Notes: a model not told the origin generated them from the sequence alone. Numbered from the stretch's first letter, positions 15,878-25,518 are shown. The stretch: 64,000 nt of DNA from Sporomusaceae bacterium FL31 (GCA_003990955.1 BIFV01000012.1:124001-188000); one strand, 5' to 3'. Numbers and translations are program-made.

Positions 15878-16528
15878 TTAGAAAAAACTATCATCAGAAG
15901 TTAATCCAAGTTTAATAGCATATTTAACTAAATCTGATCTCTTTTTTGTTTGAAGTTTTTCCATAATACGATACTTATGGGTTTCAACAGTTTTAACGCT
16001 AATTAAGAGATTTTCAGCAATTTCCGCATTCGTGTATCCCATTGCAATTAGCTTAAGAACTGTTTTCTCTTTCGCACTTAAGTTTTTTACTGAACCAAAT
16101 GTGGGGGGTTCAACTTGCTCAACGCTTAGTATATTACCTGCATTCATCGGCAGAAACATAGCACCTGAGCATACTGTTCTAATTGCTTGATACAATACAT
16201 CATCCGCAGACTTCTTCAGTACAAAGCCCATAGCACCACAAGCTAAACCTTGGCGCAAATACTGCAAATCTTCATGCATCGTTAACAGAACGACCTTACT
16301 TTGTGGACTAATCTCTCTGATCTTTTTTAAACACTCAATCCCGCCCATAACTGGCATTGATAAATCAAGTAATATGACATCAGGCATTACAGATTCGATT
16401 AGCTGTAATGCCTCAAGACCATTCGAAGCTTCACCAACAACTTTAATATCACTTTGATTGTGTAGCATTAACTTTAAGCCTGATCTCATTAAAGCATGAT
16501 CATCAACTATTACGACTGTAGTCTGCAT
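15878..16528 (-). CDS. NarL/LuxR-type response regulator
   Basis: A 216-aa two-component regulator. The ATG at 16528 is preferred over an upstream TTG because AAAGGAG precedes it. The receiver domain (1-120) has the acidic pocket VDDH, phospho-acceptor D55 in VILLDLSMP and lysine in LKKSA. The output domain LSAKEKTVLKLIAMGYTNAEIAENL is a LuxR-type helix-turn-helix. It is the last gene of an operon with a histidine kinase and a PhnD-like binding protein, immediately downstream of the reductase genes, so it probably activates the reductase operon. Confidence 0.9.
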   Translation of the reverse strand: MQTTVVIVDDHALMRSGLKLMLHNQSDIKVVGEASNGLEALQLIESVMPDVILLDLSMPVMGGIECLKKIREISPQSKVVLLTMHEDLQYLRQGLACGAMGFVLKKSADDVLYQAIRTVCSGAMFLPMNAGNILSVEQVEPPTFGSVKNLSAKEKTVLKLIAMGYTNAEIAENLLISVKTVETHKYRIMEKLQTKKRSDLVKYAIKLGLTSDDSFF

Positions 16529-16535
16529 GAATCGG

Positions 16536-17939
16536 TTAGCTCCTTTCAATTGGAATTCTCAAGTAAACTGTAGTCCCTATGTTTATTGTTGATTCAATTG
16601 TTAAGGAACCACCTACTAAGCTGGCTCTCTCGTGCATCCCATATAAGCCGAGTTTGTCTACAGCTCTATTATCTTTATATAAATCTTCAACAATGAAGCC
16701 GATACCATCATCCTCAACAATAGCTTCTAAACCACGTTCATTACAAGTGATAATAACACTAACATTTTTAGCTTGAGCGTATTTAGCAATATTAGTTAGA
16801 GCTTCTTGAATGATTCGATAAACAGTAATTTCAATCTCGTGCGCCAGCCTTTTATCTATATCCCATGTAACGTGTAGGTCGACATCAACTTGATAGTTTT
16901 CATTGTACTCATCGATATATTTTTCTAATGCGGCTACTAAGCCCATATCATCTAAAATGCTAGGTCTCAGTTCAATTGAGAGTCGATGAATTTCACCAAG
17001 GGTACGCTTAACTGATAACCTCATATCTTCTAATTGGCATCGTTCACTGCTTCCAGGGCAGTTTTCTGCTAAATACTTTAACCCAATCATCAGCGAAGTT
17101 AGCGTTTGACCGGTCTCATCATGTAGCTCTCGGGCAACTCTTTTGCGTTCGTCTTCTTGAGCAATAATAACCTTTTGCAAAAGGTGCGTACGCGCTTCTT
17201 CTTTATTTTTTAATTCAGTAAGCAGTTCATATAGATAATCAGTCATGCTATTAAAGTTTTTAGCAAGCTTTCCAAACTCATCACTTGAATTGATCAAAAC
17301 TTTTTGAGTAAAATCACCGGAAGTTATCGCTGTCGTTACCCTTACTAACTCTCGAATGGGCTTTGTAAGCTTTCCAGCATAAAAAAACGACAAGGCGATC
17401 CCAATAAAAACGGCAGCAACTGTCTCATAGATTAATTGCCTGGTCGTCGCCTGCAAGATAGCATTAAGGCTTGTATCACTCATGCCAACATGAGCAACCC
17501 CTAGCCGTCCTTCAAAAAGTGGTACAGCGATGTCTTGTATGCGTCCTTCTTCTGTACTTAATTCAACTGCATGAAATTTTTCTAAATTATTCGGTGTATT
17601 AGCTGTTAGCAGTTCTTTAGGAAATCCACTTTCAAAAGAGTGTGCCAATAATTCTCCTTCATTTCCAACAACAAAAGCATATCTCACATCCTCATTACTC
17701 GTAACGGTATCCTTCATTAATTCGTGTAAATCATAATAATTATGGACCAAAATCAAGCTTGAGGCTCTACTTGCAAGCATATGGGCAATAGATACACCCC
17801 GCTTTTGCTGTAAATCATAAAACAGTGAATTCATCATGGTTCTTGTCTGGAAAATATTTATTGTACCAAGGAGAACTAAAATAAGAATAACCCCAATTAT
17901 GATTTTTAAGAAAAAGCTTTGCCGTCCTGAAATAACCAT
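16536..17939 (-). CDS. Sensor histidine kinase (NarX/HisKA_3 type)
   Basis: A 467-aa membrane kinase. Transmembrane helices at about 10-30 and 170-190 enclose an extracytoplasmic sensor of about 140 residues. A HAMP linker follows (about 190-240). The phosphoacceptor is H273 in RVARELHDETGQ, and the ATPase domain has VEDDGIGF and GLYGMHERA. Start and stop codons overlap with the binding-protein gene (TAATG). It is expected to receive the signal from the PhnD-like lipoprotein and to phosphorylate the NarL-type regulator encoded next. Confidence 0.9.
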   Translation of the reverse strand: MVISGRQSFFLKIIIGVILILVLLGTINIFQTRTMMNSLFYDLQQKRGVSIAHMLASRASSLILVHNYYDLHELMKDTVTSNEDVRYAFVVGNEGELLAHSFESGFPKELLTANTPNNLEKFHAVELSTEEGRIQDIAVPLFEGRLGVAHVGMSDTSLNAILQATTRQLIYETVAAVFIGIALSFFYAGKLTKPIRELVRVTTAITSGDFTQKVLINSSDEFGKLAKNFNSMTDYLYELLTELKNKEEARTHLLQKVIIAQEDERKRVARELHDETGQTLTSLMIGLKYLAENCPGSSERCQLEDMRLSVKRTLGEIHRLSIELRPSILDDMGLVAALEKYIDEYNENYQVDVDLHVTWDIDKRLAHEIEITVYRIIQEALTNIAKYAQAKNVSVIITCNERGLEAIVEDDGIGFIVEDLYKDNRAVDKLGLYGMHERASLVGGSLTIESTINIGTTVYLRIPIERS

Positions 17940-18859
17940 TACAATTCCTCCTTAACTTTCAACCAGATGGGTATTAAAATTGAATAGTTTTCTTCCTCAG
18001 GATCGACAAACTTATCATAATCAAGCTTGTTAATAGCCTCTTTCCCTTGAGGATCCATGTGCATCGTTAATAGTAAACTACGCAGCTCTTCTTTTCGCTT
18101 AGCCTCTATTTTAGGATTTACAACAACAGGAGGAGATCCAACAACAATCGATTTATCTACGACTTTAATGCTTTTATCTAAATTCGGAAATTTTCGTATG
18201 GCTTGTTTATAAATCATACTGTCCACGGCTGCAGCATCCACAATCCCGTCACTTACTGCTTGAATCGAATTATCGTGACTGAAAGTATAAAAATTGCGAC
18301 CAAAGAAATGATCTGCATCATAACCTAATAATGAAATCATATAGATCGGTGCGATGTGACCGGAAAACGATAACGGATCGGTATACGCAAAAGATCTACC
18401 ACGCAAATCTGATAATGAGCTTGCATTAACATGTTTACCTGCAATAATAAAAGATTGATAAGTGGAATCACCGTCAACTTCAGGCACAGCTAATAATTCC
18501 ATACCAGACATTTGCGCGCCATAATTACCACTGCAAACAAAGGCAATATCCGCATGCCCTGTGGTTATTAACTCATTTACTTCTTTATAGGTTTTACGTT
18601 GTAACAAGACTACTTTCTGACCCAATTTCATTTCTAGGTATTCCAATAATGGCTGATATATGGTTAATGTTTCTTTAGGTGATACAATTGATGATACAGC
18701 TACTCGAAGTGGAATTTCATTGTAATTTTTTTGATATCCAACAACAATTTGATTGTCAGTATTATTAAGACGCACTTCTTTCACAGGTGATGACGAGCTA
18801 CATCCGGCTAAAGCAACCATGAAGAACACTGCTAACAAAACTACAATCTTAGTCTTCAT
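17939..18859 (-). CDS. PhnD-like oxyanion-binding lipoprotein (ArrX/TtrS-sensor type)
   Basis: The ATG at 18859 follows GGAG, and an in-frame upstream extension is discarded. The product is 306 aa with a lipoprotein signal ending VALAGCSS. The body is a phosphonate/phosphate-type periplasmic binding fold: PLRVAVSSIVSPKETLTIYQPLLEYLE, then DIAFVCSGNYG and DLRGRSFAYTDPLSFSG. In respiratory arsenate and tetrathionate systems such proteins, free or fused to the kinase, sense the oxyanion. Here the receptor is separate and the kinase follows directly, so it probably presents bound oxyanion to the kinase's external domain. The ligand is inferred. Confidence 0.85.
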   Translation of the reverse strand: MKTKIVVLLAVFFMVALAGCSSSSPVKEVRLNNTDNQIVVGYQKNYNEIPLRVAVSSIVSPKETLTIYQPLLEYLEMKLGQKVVLLQRKTYKEVNELITTGHADIAFVCSGNYGAQMSGMELLAVPEVDGDSTYQSFIIAGKHVNASSLSDLRGRSFAYTDPLSFSGHIAPIYMISLLGYDADHFFGRNFYTFSHDNSIQAVSDGIVDAAAVDSMIYKQAIRKFPNLDKSIKVVDKSIVVGSPPVVVNPKIEAKRKEELRSLLLTMHMDPQGKEAINKLDYDKFVDPEEENYSILIPIWLKVKEEL

Positions 18860-18949
18860 ATGCTTCTCCTTTATCATTGTTTGATTAGTACAAGCCAAAA
18901 AGCTTTTACTCAACTTCCATATTAACATTTTAATGCTTCTAATGAAATA

Positions 18950-18990
18950 GAGGATAGTTTCACGTAGAATACTACGATGGCGCTATCCTC
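18950..18990 (-). terminator. Terminator after the reductase operon
   Basis: Arms GAGGATAG and CTATCCTC (minus strand) enclose a second small stem, CGTAGTATTCTACG. It lies 27-67 bases after the reductase stop codon. Confidence 0.75.
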
Positions 18991-19016
18991 CGCAAAAAAA
19001 CGTTCAGAAACAATTC

Positions 19017-22000
19017 TTAAATTTTAACAAGTTTAACTTTTGTATCATAGAAACAAATACTTCCACCAACTACATCTTGGAGGCCTGTGTTTTTTAACAC
19101 TGGGTCGACTCTCATAGCAACATTCGCATGGATGCCTCGACTTCGACGCTCATCACCTTTGATTGTAGTTCCATCAATGACAATATCATGACTCCCATTA
19201 GCAAAATGCCCACTACCAAGCGAGAAAGATACAACACCTGGACGCATACCTTCGGTAATTGATACCTTACCGGATAGTATTTTATCTCCCTGAGCACCTA
19301 ATTTCCAAATTCCGTCCGGACACGAGGCTGATGTGATTTTAACTTTATCACCATCTCTTAGACCAAGCGCTTTTGCATCACTGCTACTAACAAGAACGCT
19401 ATTTTCCGGCTCAATTGCTAATAGCCAGTAATTAGCTGCAGTTCTCGATTTGGTATGTTGAATCACTTTGTTAGTAATCAGAGTTAACCCATATCCACTA
19501 TCTTCATCATTTACAGCTTGGTCTGCACAATCACGTACCTCTGGAATAAAGGTAGCTATACCACTAAAATTCTTACCAGTCATGGAGTTTTTAACCTGTG
19601 CTGTTTTTTCCATATACATATTTACCATGACGCCATACTTGTTTTTAACTTTGTTCCCATCCCAAGCCGAAGCAAAATCTTCGAAACGTCCTCCACGGTT
19701 TAATACATAGATGACTTTACGCCAATAAGCATCTCCACATGCCGCTTTCCATCGGTCAGGATCAAATACAGACTTTGGTAAATGTCTACGTGATTCCATA
19801 AAGACTCTCACTTCTTCGTCATCAGCATCGGGAACAGGAGTGCCGTCAGTTGCAATATTTGCAACTTGCTTTAAGTACAAATGATCCGAATGAGTTAATG
19901 GAACATTATCACCAAATCCGTTGGCTCCGAATCCTGGTAAATTCATTTTTTCTGCGACACTAAGTAAAAAGGATTCTAGGCTTGCAGGCATTTCCTGGTT
20001 GAAAACCGTTACAGCCTCAGTTAATGGTTTTGCGGCCGGCTGTCTAATAGGCATAACCTTATATGGAATACTTGGATGCGACCCATGCATTTCCCATCTT
20101 TCCATGTAAGTTAAATCAGGAATAATATAGTCTGAATACGTTGACGTTTCACCAACTGTAATATCAAATGTAACGAACATTGGTATTTTGTTAACATCTG
20201 AAAGCGTATCAATTACGGCCTGGCCTGCTGGCAGGGAGTAAACTGGCGAACCCATGTATAAAAATAAGCTTTTAACTTGATATGGATACATATCCATTGC
20301 AGATGGGACAACTTCCTGGTAGATATCGCTAATCAGTGGGAACCACGGCCGCTTTGCTGGATATCCAGAAAAGAGTGTGCTATCTTCATATTTCGTACCA
20401 GTACGAATAATGGTTGTACCGAAAGGCGAGAGTTTCTTATTATGCTTGCTAATGTTAAATGCCTGCCCTTTTTTAGAGCCATTAGAAGTATATTCTGATT
20501 TTGAAATAAAGCCCCCTTGATAATCATAGTTACCATTAAGTAAGTTCAACGTATTCCAGGCAAGTACGTTATAGAAACCATTGGTATGCTGCGACACACC
20601 CCGATGAATATCAACCACAGCTTTCTTACCGTGACTGGTAAACTCTTTTGCAAGTTCTTCAATTACGCTCGTGGTAACGCCAGCTTGATTGGCCCATTCA
20701 GTTAAGCTCCTTGCAGTAGATTCTTCATAAAGGAGTTGCATAACCGATTTGACTTTAATTCCTTGAATTTCTGTATCAACAAATAAGTCACCATAGACAG
20801 CTTCTTTTTCATCATTAGGATCAACTTCGACCATTTCTCCATTTCTTATAACAACAAATTTCTCATTAATATATTGCTTGCCATCTTTTTGCGCTTCTGT
20901 TTTAGCAAATCCAACTTCATGCGATCTTAAGAAAACTGTTGGCTTTCCTTTAACTATCTTTATTAACCATGGTGCATTACTCCATGTTGGTTCACCACTA
21001 GCTTTTGCTGCTCCCTTATTGGCATTGACCAAGTATTTTTCGTCATATCGTTTATTTTCAATGATCCAACGAATCATCCCCATCGCCACAGCAGTATCTT
21101 TACCCGGAATAGCAGGTACCCACTTCCAAGCTTTTGAAGCTGCTTTAGAAAAGCGCGGATCTAACACGGCATATTTAAGCCTGCCAGTGTTAATCCCGTC
21201 AATAATACGCTGACATCTTACTGGCGGACCATAATTTGCTTCGAAAACATTTGCACCAACGAAAATCACAAATTCAGCATTCTCCAATTCAGCCTGCCAG
21301 TAAAACTTTTTACCATTGACCCATGTCATCGCATTTTTACTATCATCATAACCCCATTGTTCACTCATCGCTTTACCTGAGAAATATAGAGATCCCTGGC
21401 AAACAGTTGTATGACCATGGGCATTATTGGAGCCAAAAGAATCAAGCGTAAACCGTTTAATTAAGTCTCCCCGCCCGTCTTTTAACCGACCCCACCAAAA
21501 TACAAACTGATTATTTTTGGGGCCTAAATCAGGATGGTCAGGATCGATCATCCCAGATAAGTCGTTTTGGAATTTAGCTTGAAATTCTTTAACTAAATCT
21601 TGCTTTTTGCCTTTATCTTTTTCACTACGAATTTTATTGATATGACTTGCCATATCTTTAGCTAATTTAGGATCGCGAATCGCCCATAAGTCTTTAAGTC
21701 CTTCAACCACACGGTCTTCTTCTCCGGAAACATGGGAAAATAGTTTCCCACCATTGACAATTTCCTCTACCGCCTGGTCAAAGGGAATACTAATCCACTT
21801 ATTTTCACCACGTTTACCTGCTCTTTTTAACACTTTGCGAATTCGATAAGGATCGTAGTAGGTCTGAATGCCGGCCTGACCTTTAGGACAAATCGCTCCA
21901 TCGATCTTTTCTGAATCTCGTATTTTTGTTTTATAGGCTGGATGTGGGTTCATAGTCCAAGGTGAATATGCATTACCGTCTATTTTCGTTAGTATACCGT

Positions 22001-22253
22001 CCTGAAATTTGGCCTTAATGGCACAGCCCGTATTGCACTGTAAACACGTAGTATAGATAATATTTTCTGCTTTATTGAGTATATACTCGTCTTCCGGAGT
22101 CAACATACCAGCTTGAGCACGTTCAAACAAAGCTTTAAACTCGCTACTTGCTCCTAACAAAGCTGAGCAACTAAAAGCCGCTGTTCCAGCAAGGAAAGCC
22201 CGTCTGCTGGTTTTAGCGGTCAACATTTGTTCCCATATATCTTTTTTAGACAT
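19017..22253 (-). CDS. Respiratory molybdopterin oxyanion reductase, catalytic subunit (ArrA/TtrA/SrdA-like)
   Basis: A 1078-aa DMSO-reductase-family enzyme. A twin-arginine signal (SRRAFLAG, R17-R18) directs export. The 4Fe-4S site is C70, C73, C77 and C122, i.e. C-x2-C-x3-C-x44-C. Canonical ArrA is about 850 aa with x27 before the last cysteine, so length and spacing point to the tetrathionate/selenate (TtrA/SrdA) branch, as does an insertion around 170-260 ending IDPDHPDLGPKNNQ. C285 in HTTVCQGSLYF is the likely Mo ligand. AGGAGG precedes the ATG. The operon is Fe-S subunit, NrfD subunit, then this gene. Arsenic genes on both sides suggest arsenate or antimonate as substrate. Tetrathionate, selenate and polysulfide remain possible. 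Confidence 0.87.
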   Translation of the reverse strand: MSKKDIWEQMLTAKTSRRAFLAGTAAFSCSALLGASSEFKALFERAQAGMLTPEDEYILNKAENIIYTTCLQCNTGCAIKAKFQDGILTKIDGNAYSPWTMNPHPAYKTKIRDSEKIDGAICPKGQAGIQTYYDPYRIRKVLKRAGKRGENKWISIPFDQAVEEIVNGGKLFSHVSGEEDRVVEGLKDLWAIRDPKLAKDMASHINKIRSEKDKGKKQDLVKEFQAKFQNDLSGMIDPDHPDLGPKNNQFVFWWGRLKDGRGDLIKRFTLDSFGSNNAHGHTTVCQGSLYFSGKAMSEQWGYDDSKNAMTWVNGKKFYWQAELENAEFVIFVGANVFEANYGPPVRCQRIIDGINTGRLKYAVLDPRFSKAASKAWKWVPAIPGKDTAVAMGMIRWIIENKRYDEKYLVNANKGAAKASGEPTWSNAPWLIKIVKGKPTVFLRSHEVGFAKTEAQKDGKQYINEKFVVIRNGEMVEVDPNDEKEAVYGDLFVDTEIQGIKVKSVMQLLYEESTARSLTEWANQAGVTTSVIEELAKEFTSHGKKAVVDIHRGVSQHTNGFYNVLAWNTLNLLNGNYDYQGGFISKSEYTSNGSKKGQAFNISKHNKKLSPFGTTIIRTGTKYEDSTLFSGYPAKRPWFPLISDIYQEVVPSAMDMYPYQVKSLFLYMGSPVYSLPAGQAVIDTLSDVNKIPMFVTFDITVGETSTYSDYIIPDLTYMERWEMHGSHPSIPYKVMPIRQPAAKPLTEAVTVFNQEMPASLESFLLSVAEKMNLPGFGANGFGDNVPLTHSDHLYLKQVANIATDGTPVPDADDEEVRVFMESRRHLPKSVFDPDRWKAACGDAYWRKVIYVLNRGGRFEDFASAWDGNKVKNKYGVMVNMYMEKTAQVKNSMTGKNFSGIATFIPEVRDCADQAVNDEDSGYGLTLITNKVIQHTKSRTAANYWLLAIEPENSVLVSSSDAKALGLRDGDKVKITSASCPDGIWKLGAQGDKILSGKVSITEGMRPGVVSFSLGSGHFANGSHDIVIDGTTIKGDERRSRGIHANVAMRVDPVLKNTGLQDVVGGSICFYDTKVKLVKI

Positions 22254-22271
22254 CTTTAGCCCTCCTCTATA

Positions 22272-23339
22272 TTAAGCTTTCTTAGTTGTTACGAAGGAAT
22301 TGATTACGAATTGGGCTACCAATAAACCACCAGACAAAAACCCTAGTGCTACGGTGAACTCAACCAAAGATGGCACGTAGGAAGTAGATAATCTCAAATG
22401 GTGAAACGCTGCAGATATCTGAGGTAAAGGCTCAATACTAAACCCATAACGCACAAAACTATATTTATAACCTGCAAGACCAACAAGAATTAATATGGTC
22501 GATAGAACTTGCATTCCAGATTTACGCCTATAGATAAGGGTTAATGGAATAGCTAATCCAACAACTACAAATAAGCCCAAAAACGGCCACGATAACAGTA
22601 AGTTCTTAATCACCATTGCGTGACTAGGAAGCCCCGCTAAGCCAATAATTGCGTGAGCAAGCTCCACTATCGCATGAGCTAGCAATCCATATACCAAAAC
22701 TGTCTGAAGACCAGTTCCTTCTTCTTCTAAAATTTCTTGACTGGATAATGCTGTCATTAAGTACACGCCCGCGACACCACTTGTAATAGAAGATGTAAAA
22801 AAGGCCAATGGAGTCAACATTCCATTCCACAAGGTACGAGCTACCATTCCTCCAAAAAATAAACCTTCAGCTAAAACAAACGCCGCTGCAATTATTCCAG
22901 CCAAATACATAAATATGGTCTTGGTTTTCGACATGAAATAGCCTGCCAGGCAAATAAAAAACACACCGTAAAGCCATGAAGCAATCGTAAGCTTTGAACT
23001 AAATGATGGATGCAGGAATATAGCGATTCCATCCATCGGCTTACCCAAATCAATTCCAATAAAGGCTAAACCAAAAGCTAAACTGACCCCTGACACAATA
23101 AAACTTATTGTTGTTAAGCGATTAGGCTGGCCCCCCTGACGCCATGCAACATACAATCCAGTCCAAGCTGCGCCAGCTGATAGACCAACTAAGTAAATAT
23201 ACATACTAACCCAAAGTCCCCACGGAGTGTAACTACCTAAATTAGTAACTACGTCCCCAAAAATAAATACTTTACCCAGTGCGGCTAATGCGCCAGCGGC
23301 AAAGAGTAATATCAAAACTCGATTCGCGACTTTTCCCAT
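22272..23339 (-). CDS. NrfD-family membrane quinol-oxidising subunit
   Basis: A 355-aa polytopic protein with about nine hydrophobic segments, beginning MGKVANRVLILLFAAGALAALG and containing PWGLWVSMYIYLVGLSAGA, the usual NrfD entry motif. NrfD subunits anchor molybdoenzymes and take electrons from menaquinol. The ATG at 23339 is preferred over a GTG nine bases upstream because AGGGGGT is then correctly spaced. It lies between the Fe-S subunit and the catalytic subunit with gaps of 12 and 18 bases, so all three form one complex (TtrC/ArrC-type). Confidence 0.9.
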   Translation of the reverse strand: MGKVANRVLILLFAAGALAALGKVFIFGDVVTNLGSYTPWGLWVSMYIYLVGLSAGAAWTGLYVAWRQGGQPNRLTTISFIVSGVSLAFGLAFIGIDLGKPMDGIAIFLHPSFSSKLTIASWLYGVFFICLAGYFMSKTKTIFMYLAGIIAAAFVLAEGLFFGGMVARTLWNGMLTPLAFFTSSITSGVAGVYLMTALSSQEILEEEGTGLQTVLVYGLLAHAIVELAHAIIGLAGLPSHAMVIKNLLLSWPFLGLFVVVGLAIPLTLIYRRKSGMQVLSTILILVGLAGYKYSFVRYGFSIEPLPQISAAFHHLRLSTSYVPSLVEFTVALGFLSGGLLVAQFVINSFVTTKKA

Positions 23340-23351
23340 TAACTGCACCCC

Positions 23352-24056
23352 CTAAATATAATAAACTTGTGGTTTATTGCCTGTTTCCTCTTTAAGACAA
23401 TAGGTCTTATTGCCGTCAATTGTTTTCCGAAGCAAAGATCCTTCATCATTTAAATCGCCAAAATAAGTTGCCCTACCAATACAGGTTGAAACACAAATAG
23501 GTAATAAGCCTTGACTTATACGACTCGTGCAAAAATGGCATTTACGGGCACTCCCAACTACTTTTGAGCGTCCATCTCTTCGCCATATCTTGCCATATTC
23601 ATAAAATCCCGCTTTTTCATACTCTTGCTTTAACGGTGTACCTTCTGTATAGTTTTCACCAGCATCAAATGTACGCGCACCATATGGGCAGTTCGAAATG
23701 CATGCCCGACAGCCAATACATCGATTATAGTCAATGCTGACGATTCCATCAGCTTCTTTTTTGGTGGCCTGAACCGGACAAACTGATACACAAGATGGGT
23801 TTTGACACTGAAAACAAGGTCTCGGCAAAAAATCGCGCCGAACATCAGGATATTTGCCGCTCTCGGTATCAATCACCGGACGATAAACTACACCTGGTGG
23901 CAGCTTATACTCAGAAACACATCCGATAGTACATGCATGACATCCTACGCACTTGCGAGTATCGATAAGCATTCCCCAGCGCCGACTTTCCGGCGCTTTT
24001 TTTAGCGCCTTAGAAAATTCACGCTGCATGGTGAGTAAAACATCCTCTCTCTCCAT
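23352..24056 (-). CDS. Fe-S electron-transfer subunit (ArrB/TtrB type)
   Basis: A 234-aa four-cluster ferredoxin subunit passing electrons from the NrfD protein to the molybdenum subunit. Sixteen cysteines form four groups: [11 protein letters not shown] (36-46), [24 protein letters not shown] and CHFC...CVSTC. There is no signal peptide, so it is probably exported together with the TAT-dependent catalytic subunit. It is the first gene of the operon, with a strong GAGGAGGAG site immediately after a folded leader. Confidence 0.92.
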   Translation of the reverse strand: MEREDVLLTMQREFSKALKKAPESRRWGMLIDTRKCVGCHACTIGCVSEYKLPPGVVYRPVIDTESGKYPDVRRDFLPRPCFQCQNPSCVSVCPVQATKKEADGIVSIDYNRCIGCRACISNCPYGARTFDAGENYTEGTPLKQEYEKAGFYEYGKIWRRDGRSKVVGSARKCHFCTSRISQGLLPICVSTCIGRATYFGDLNDEGSLLRKTIDGNKTYCLKEETGNKPQVYYI

Positions 24057-24073
24057 ATAGCTCCTCCTCTATG

Positions 24074-24148
24074 ATCTCTCCTTCGCCAAATTAGGGCAGG
24101 CACCGTACTAGCACCCTATCGGCTGCATAACAAGCAGCTCGGAGAGAT
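24074..24148 (-). promoter_or_regulatory. Folded RNA leader of the reductase operon, candidate molybdenum-cofactor-type riboswitch
   Basis: On the minus strand a perfect 8-bp stem (AUCUCUCC at 24141-24148 with GGAGAGAU at 24074-24081) closes a domain. The domain contains a GCUGC/GCAGC hairpin and a UAGGG/CCCUA hairpin, with single-stranded GGCGAA before the closing arm. The element ends a few bases before the ribosome site GAGGAGGAG of the Fe-S subunit gene. Elements such as CUCCGAGC and GGCGAAGGAG remind me of the MOCO RNA motif, but it is shorter than typical members. Confidence 0.45.
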
Positions 24149-24287
24149 TTAACGATATTCGTACATCTCAATTATCTCATTTATAAACACAATGTCGGTA
24201 TCGGGATAAACCATAGATTTTGTAAGTGAAATTACTTACAGTTGCTTTTCAATCCAATTAGATGACTAAAATTACGCAAAAATAAAG

Positions 24288-24324
24288 CCCTCATATGATT
24301 GCTAATGCAAATCTCATATGAGGG
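24288..24324 (-). terminator. Terminator after tatA
   Basis: A perfect 11-bp stem, CCCTCATATGA with its complement, has a 15-base loop and a T-rich tail on the minus strand. It lies just after the tatA stop and separates moaA-tatA from the reductase operon. Confidence 0.85.
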
Positions 24325-24332
24325 TGATCTTA

Positions 24333-24518
24333 TTAACTTTTGTCATTATCTATTTTAGCAGCTTTTTCAACATCTTCTTTTATTTGATTTGTAGAATTTT
24401 TAAACTCTCGAATACTTCTACCAAGCGCCTTCCCAACTTCAGGTAATTTACCGGGTCCGAAAACAACGAGTGCTATGATCAAAATCAAAACTAATTCCTG
24501 GATCGCTAAGTTAAACAT
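24333..24518 (-). CDS. tatA: TatA-type twin-arginine translocase subunit
   Basis: A 61-aa protein starting at the ATG preceded by GGAGG; an upstream in-frame extension overlapping moaA is rejected. It has one N-terminal membrane helix (LVLILIIALVVFG), the hinge FGPGKLPEVGKALG and an amphipathic charged tail, the complete TatA/TatE pattern. It follows moaA by 28 bases. A dedicated TatA next to a molybdoenzyme operon fits export of the twin-arginine catalytic subunit. No tatC is present, so it would work with the host TatC. Confidence 0.92.
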   Translation of the reverse strand: MFNLAIQELVLILIIALVVFGPGKLPEVGKALGRSIREFKNSTNQIKEDVEKAAKIDNDKS

Positions 24519-24546
24519 GCTCTTCAATCCTCCATTTTTATTATTT

Positions 24547-25518
24547 TCATCCACCGATTTTAAACATGCTTCTTTCAAAGATTGGCTTATTTTCAAGGTT
24601 ATGTCCTATAGGTTTTTGCAAAATGACATCTTTTAAAAAGCCAGTTATATCTTTGAGATCAAACTTATCTATCAACGACTCTTTCATGTCGTATTCTTCA
24701 TTTGATAACAGGCACGGTTTTACTTTTCCATCGGCAGTTAGTCGGATTCTATTACATTGAGCACAAAAATGATTAGTGACCGGCGAAATAAAGCCAACTG
24801 TTCCTATAGCTCCTGGGATTTTATAGTTCCGCGCTGCCCCACCGCTATTATCCATTTCCGGAATTAACCTTATCCCTTCCGATTCGAGCATTCTTTTGAT
24901 TTCCTGACTTGTAACCAATAGCCGATTACTCGATAAACTTTGATTAAATGGCATATACTCAATAAACCTAATTTGGTATGGTTTTGCTAAAGTGAGATTA
25001 ACAAAATCTAGAATCTCAGAGTAATTAATGCCTCGCATAACAACCATATTTATTTTTACTGGACCTAGTCCGACTCTTTCAGCCTCTGCAATACCATCAA
25101 GGACTTGCTCCAATCGATCTTGACGGCAAATATGGAAAAATTTCTGTCTATCTAAAGTATCTAGACTTACATTGACTCGGTCTAAGCCCGAGTTCTTTAG
25201 CTTTAATGCATAAGACTTGAGTAAGCTTCCATTGGTAGTCATACAAACTTCTTTAATTCCTTCAATGTTTCTCATGGTTTGTATAAACTGTATCAAGCCT
25301 CCTCGCATAAGAGGTTCTCCACCTGTAATACGAACTTTAGATATTCCTACTTCAGTTGCAGCCCGAATGATTTGCAATAGTTCACTATAACTAAGTATCT
25401 TTTGATCAGGCAACCATTGCACTTGCTTATGGGGCATACAATAAAGACAGCGAAAATTACAGCGATCGGTTACTGATATCCGTAAATAATCGATATTTCT
25501 CCCCAAAGCATCTATCAT
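24547..25518 (-). CDS. moaA: GTP 3',8-cyclase MoaA (molybdenum cofactor synthesis)
   Basis: A 323-aa radical-SAM enzyme catalysing the first step of molybdopterin synthesis. The N-terminal cluster motif CNFRCLYC and the C-terminal cluster CAQCNRIRLTADGKVKPCL are both present, as is the GGEPLMR segment. The start is taken at MIDALGRN, because an upstream in-frame ATG lacks a good ribosome site. It is the only moa gene on the element, so the remaining steps depend on the host. Carrying an extra copy beside a molybdoenzyme probably raises cofactor supply during respiration. Confidence 0.93.
   Translation of the reverse strand: MIDALGRNIDYLRISVTDRCNFRCLYCMPHKQVQWLPDQKILSYSELLQIIRAATEVGISKVRITGGEPLMRGGLIQFIQTMRNIEGIKEVCMTTNGSLLKSYALKLKNSGLDRVNVSLDTLDRQKFFHICRQDRLEQVLDGIAEAERVGLGPVKINMVVMRGINYSEILDFVNLTLAKPYQIRFIEYMPFNQSLSSNRLLVTSQEIKRMLESEGIRLIPEMDNSGGAARNYKIPGAIGTVGFISPVTNHFCAQCNRIRLTADGKVKPCLLSNEEYDMKESLIDKFDLKDITGFLKDVILQKPIGHNLENKPIFERSMFKIGG

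Noticed and set aside
19017..22253. Naming the catalytic subunit arrA outright
   Set aside because: Length and cysteine spacing disagree with canonical ArrA. The arsenic context alone is not enough to fix the substrate.
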